This document shows positions 13,377-15,288 of a stretch of DNA of 15,288 nucleotides, one piece after another. The stretch comes from SIG603 sp044432645 (lineage in GTDB: Bacteria > Bacillota > Clostridia > Oscillospirales > Acutalibacteraceae): the NCBI GenBank assembly GCA_044432645.1, contig JAWXUM010000049.1, positions 1 to 15,288 of the forward strand, read 5' to 3'. Under the pieces are notes generated by a model, which did not search any database, was not told the origin of the DNA, and saw only the letters and a program-made list of their open reading frames with translations. The position numbers and the translations under genes were made by a program. Position 1 is the first letter of the stretch; each line of letters begins with the position of its first letter.

Positions 13377-14399
13377 TTATCTTTGAACTCTGCCAGAAGC
13401 ATCTCCCCCAGCTAATTTCATAACTTCGTCAACACTCACTTGGTTAAAGTCGCCTTCAATTGCGTGTTTTAAGCAAGATGCAGCAACAGCAAACTCTATT
13501 GCTTGTTGTGGTTCAAAATTATTCATTTGTGAATAAATAAGTCCACCACCGAAACTATCGCCTCCACCAACTCTGTCCACGATATGAATTAGATAGTTTT
13601 TGCTAAAGTAATATTCATCGCCGTCATAAAGCATAGCTGCCCAGTTGTTGTCGTTTGCAGAAATAGAGCCTCTTAATGTAATAGCAACTTTTTCAAAGCC
13701 AAATTTATCTGCAAGTTGTTTTGCAACATCTTTATAACCTTCGTGATTAACTGTGCCAGTTGTAACGTCTGTACCTTTTGAGTGAATGCCAAAAACGTCA
13801 GCTGCATCTTCTTCGTTTGCGATACATACATTAACGTAAGGCATTAATTGTGTCATAACTTCTTTTGCAAGGTCTTTTGACCATAAATTTTTTCTGTAGT
13901 TCAAGTCGCAAGAAACTTTAATACCTTTTTCTTTACAAACTTTTAACGCATCTAGGCAAATTTCAGGCAAGTTACCACCTAACGCTGGAGTAATTCCTGT
14001 AAAGTGGAACCAGTCAGCTCCATCTAGAATTTGTTCCCAGTCAAAATCTGCTCTTTCTGCTTTTGCAATAGCTGAGTTTGCCCTGTTATATATAACTTTT
14101 GATGCTCTTTGAGAAGCACCTTTTTCAACATAGTATGAGCCTAAAGTATCGCCTTTTCTAATCATATCTTTAGTATCAACGCCGTATTTTCTTAAAGAAT
14201 TAACAGCTGCTTGACCAATTTCGTGTTTAGGAACAATTGATACAAAAGATGAATTTTCGCCATAATTAGCAAGTGAAACAGCAACGCTAGCTTCGCCACC
14301 AGCATATGTTACAACTAATTTTTCTGCTTGTACAAAACGATAATAACCCTCTGGGCATAATCTTTGCATAATTTCGCCGAATGCTACAAATTTTCTCAT
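13377..14399 (-). CDS. kdgK: 2-keto-3-deoxygluconate kinase (PfkB/ribokinase family)
   Basis: A 340-residue sugar kinase of the PfkB family. The N-terminal signature AGGEASVAVSLANYG begins at 33, and the C-terminal signature DRVGGGDSFGGGL (275-287) contains the catalytic base D281. The substrate is inferred from gene order: the gene follows a KDPG aldolase gene by 19 bases, and the pair carries 2-keto-3-deoxygluconate to KDPG and then to pyruvate plus glyceraldehyde 3-phosphate. The protein family alone would also allow another hexose or ketose. AGGAG lies eight bases before the ATG, in the gap after kdgA. Cytoplasmic. The C-terminal GGDASGRVQR is a short extension after the last helix. A strong terminator follows. 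Confidence 0.85.
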   Translation of the reverse strand: MRKFVAFGEIMQRLCPEGYYRFVQAEKLVVTYAGGEASVAVSLANYGENSSFVSIVPKHEIGQAAVNSLRKYGVDTKDMIRKGDTLGSYYVEKGASQRASKVIYNRANSAIAKAERADFDWEQILDGADWFHFTGITPALGGNLPEICLDALKVCKEKGIKVSCDLNYRKNLWSKDLAKEVMTQLMPYVNVCIANEEDAADVFGIHSKGTDVTTGTVNHEGYKDVAKQLADKFGFEKVAITLRGSISANDNNWAAMLYDGDEYYFSKNYLIHIVDRVGGGDSFGGGLIYSQMNNFEPQQAIEFAVAASCLKHAIEGDFNQVSVDEVMKLAGGDASGRVQR

Positions 14400-14418
14400 T
14401 TCGAATTCTCCTATACAT

Positions 14419-15066
14419 TTATTTAAGATTTTCTATATATTCTTTTGCTGCAGCAGTAATTTTATCAAATTCAGCAGCTTTTATTACATTTACATCTACC
14501 AAGTTTCCACCAACGCCAACTCCACAAACACCAGCGTTTATAAAATCTTGTGCGTTTTTTGCGTTAATTCCACCAACTGCTAAAAAGTCTATGTGATTTA
14601 GTGGTGCGCAAACAGATTTTATGTAACCAGTGCCAAGATTGCCAGCAGGGAAAAGTTTAACGAAATCAGCACCAGTGTCGTACGCAAAAGCTGCCTCTGT
14701 TGGTGTTAAAGCTCCTGGAATTGAAACAACGCCAAGTTCGTTTGCTTTTTTAATAACATCTGCATTTGTATTTGGCGAAATAAAATATTTTGCACCAGCA
14801 TTAAATGCTGCCATGCACTGAGCCTCGTTCATAACTGTTCCGGCTCCAACGCAAATTTTGCCTTGAGTTGCCTGTGATAATGTTTTAATTATTTCTCCAG
14901 TTGTTTGCAAATGATTTGGGTCTTTTTGGTTAAAAGTCACCTCTATCAAACGTATTCCACCCTCGTAAAGTGCGTTTCCAAGAGCAACAATGTTTTCTTT
15001 ATCAACCCCACGAACGATTGCGATAATTTTATTTTCTTTTATAAAATCAATAGTTTGTTGTTTCAT
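14419..15066 (-). CDS. kdgA: 2-keto-3-deoxy-6-phosphogluconate aldolase (KDPG/KHG aldolase)
   Basis: A 215-residue class I aldolase, TIM-barrel fold, that cleaves KDPG to pyruvate and glyceraldehyde 3-phosphate. The active site is complete: R19 in IAIVRGV, E42 in IEVTFN, VGAGTVMN (73-80), ISPNT (96-100) and the Schiff-base lysine K137 in FVKLFPAG. The ATG at 15066 is preferred: AGAAAGGA lies upstream with a spacer like those of rpmJ and rpsM. An in-frame ATG at 15078 would add MVIN but touches the ribosome binding site directly. It is first in a two-gene operon with kdgK. The sugar-acid source, uronates or gluconate, is not shown because no isomerase, dehydratase or transporter is present. 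I see no convincing promoter with both boxes upstream. Confidence 0.93.
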   Translation of the reverse strand: MKQQTIDFIKENKIIAIVRGVDKENIVALGNALYEGGIRLIEVTFNQKDPNHLQTTGEIIKTLSQATQGKICVGAGTVMNEAQCMAAFNAGAKYFISPNTNADVIKKANELGVVSIPGALTPTEAAFAYDTGADFVKLFPAGNLGTGYIKSVCAPLNHIDFLAVGGINAKNAQDFINAGVCGVGVGGNLVDVNVIKAAEFDKITAAAKEYIENLK

Positions 15067-15152
15067 ATTTATGACCATTCCTTTCTACGAAAGGCACAAA
15101 AGATAATGAAAAAAGTTTGTACCTTTATTTAAAATAAAATTTAATAAAATTG

Positions 15153-15161
15153 TGTTAAAAT
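15153..15161 (+). promoter_or_regulatory. Extended -10 promoter for the right-edge RNA
   Basis: TG-T-TAAAAT (15153-15161) is an extended -10 box; no good -35 is visible upstream. A start near 15168 would place all the structured elements of the following RNA inside the transcript. Confidence 0.4.
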
Positions 15162-15167
15162 ACAGTG

Positions 15168-15288
15168 AGTAAAGACAAGTAAACTACACAGCACGTGGAG
15201 GTGAGTGGGACAATCTTCGGATTGACCGTATATTTATGTGTGCCGACTGCTCTTTCAAGCACAAATAATTAGGTGAAAGAGCCTGTAA
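15168..15288 (+). ncRNA. Candidate structured RNA, 5' part, runs off the window; family not assigned
   Basis: No reading frame with a ribosome binding site is present. Instead there are two clear hairpins. CAATC-TTCG-GATTG (15211-15224) has the very stable cUUCGg tetraloop and can extend through an A-A mismatch to GG/CC. GCTCTTTC (15249-15256) pairs with GAAAGAGC (15275-15282). GCAC (15191-15194) could close the first domain with GTGC (15240-15243). The canonical tetraloop closure exists only on the plus strand, which fixes the orientation. It does not match what I know of tmRNA, RNase P RNA, SRP RNA or the common riboswitches. It could be an independent RNA or the leader of a gene to the right. 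Confidence 0.45.

Noticed and set aside
13146..13415. Plus-strand 89-codon open frame over the repeat region
   Set aside because: It runs through palindromic repeats and the kdgK terminator into the antisense of kdgK, and has no ribosome binding site.
14905..15132. Plus-strand 75-codon open frame opposite the start of kdgA
   Set aside because: It is antisense to kdgA and its upstream region, with no family resemblance.
15079..15150. Promoter with both -35 and -10 boxes for kdgA on the minus strand
   Set aside because: CATTAT (15108-15103) could be a -10, but nothing resembling a -35 lies 16-18 bases upstream, so I did not list it.
15196..15210. GTGGAGGTGAGTGGG as MraZ-binding repeats upstream of an mraZ gene
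   Set aside because: Spacing and sequence fit poorly and no mraZ-like start follows within the window; the stable hairpins argue for an RNA instead.

Overview
The window looks like chromosomal DNA from a low-GC Firmicute, most likely an uncultured or gut-type member of the Clostridia. The evidence is AT-rich intergenic DNA, strong GGAGG-type ribosome binding sites, consensus SigA-type promoters, the four-cysteine form of ribosomal protein S4, a zinc-LID adenylate kinase, and the order adk-map-KOW-infA-rpmJ-rpsM-rpsK-rpsD-rpoA-rplQ. I did not measure base composition. No tRNA, rRNA, CRISPR array, phage gene or transposase gene is visible.

Left part (1-7349): a minus-strand sugar-isomerase-like TIM-barrel gene is divergent from a plus-strand uroporphyrinogen-decarboxylase-family gene. 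They share a 180-bp control region with two consensus promoters and two candidate operators. After a strong terminator comes a second plus-strand unit with its own promoter: a cytoplasmic Cys-type sulfatase, a MurE-type ligase, MurF and UppP. The last three act in making the UDP-MurNAc-pentapeptide and recycling the undecaprenyl carrier. The sulfatase is an unexpected first gene.

Middle (7350-7753): the convergent ends of uppP and rplQ hold a 243-bp MITE-like element. It has imperfect terminal inverted repeats, carries two identical GTAG-plus-hairpin (REP-like) units in inverted orientation, and lies between two perfect 31-bp copies of a terminator hairpin. The right-hand 118 bp of the same element recurs at the left edge of the window (116 of 118 identical), again touching a terminator-like hairpin.

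Alpha-operon region (7754-12937, minus strand): adk, map, a KOW-domain RNA-binding protein, infA, rpmJ (found here by hand), rpsM, rpsK, rpsD, rpoA and rplQ, with a good promoter upstream of adk. secY and the spc operon, which usually precede adk, are absent here.

Right part (12938-15288): a repeat-rich 440-bp intergenic stretch contains more GTAG hairpins, two of which show compensatory base changes. It is followed by a minus-strand kdgA-kdgK operon, which makes the last two steps of 2-keto-3-deoxygluconate breakdown. At the right edge, on the plus strand, starts what looks like a structured non-coding RNA (extended -10 box, cUUCGg hairpin, 8-bp stem) that runs off the window. I could not assign its family.
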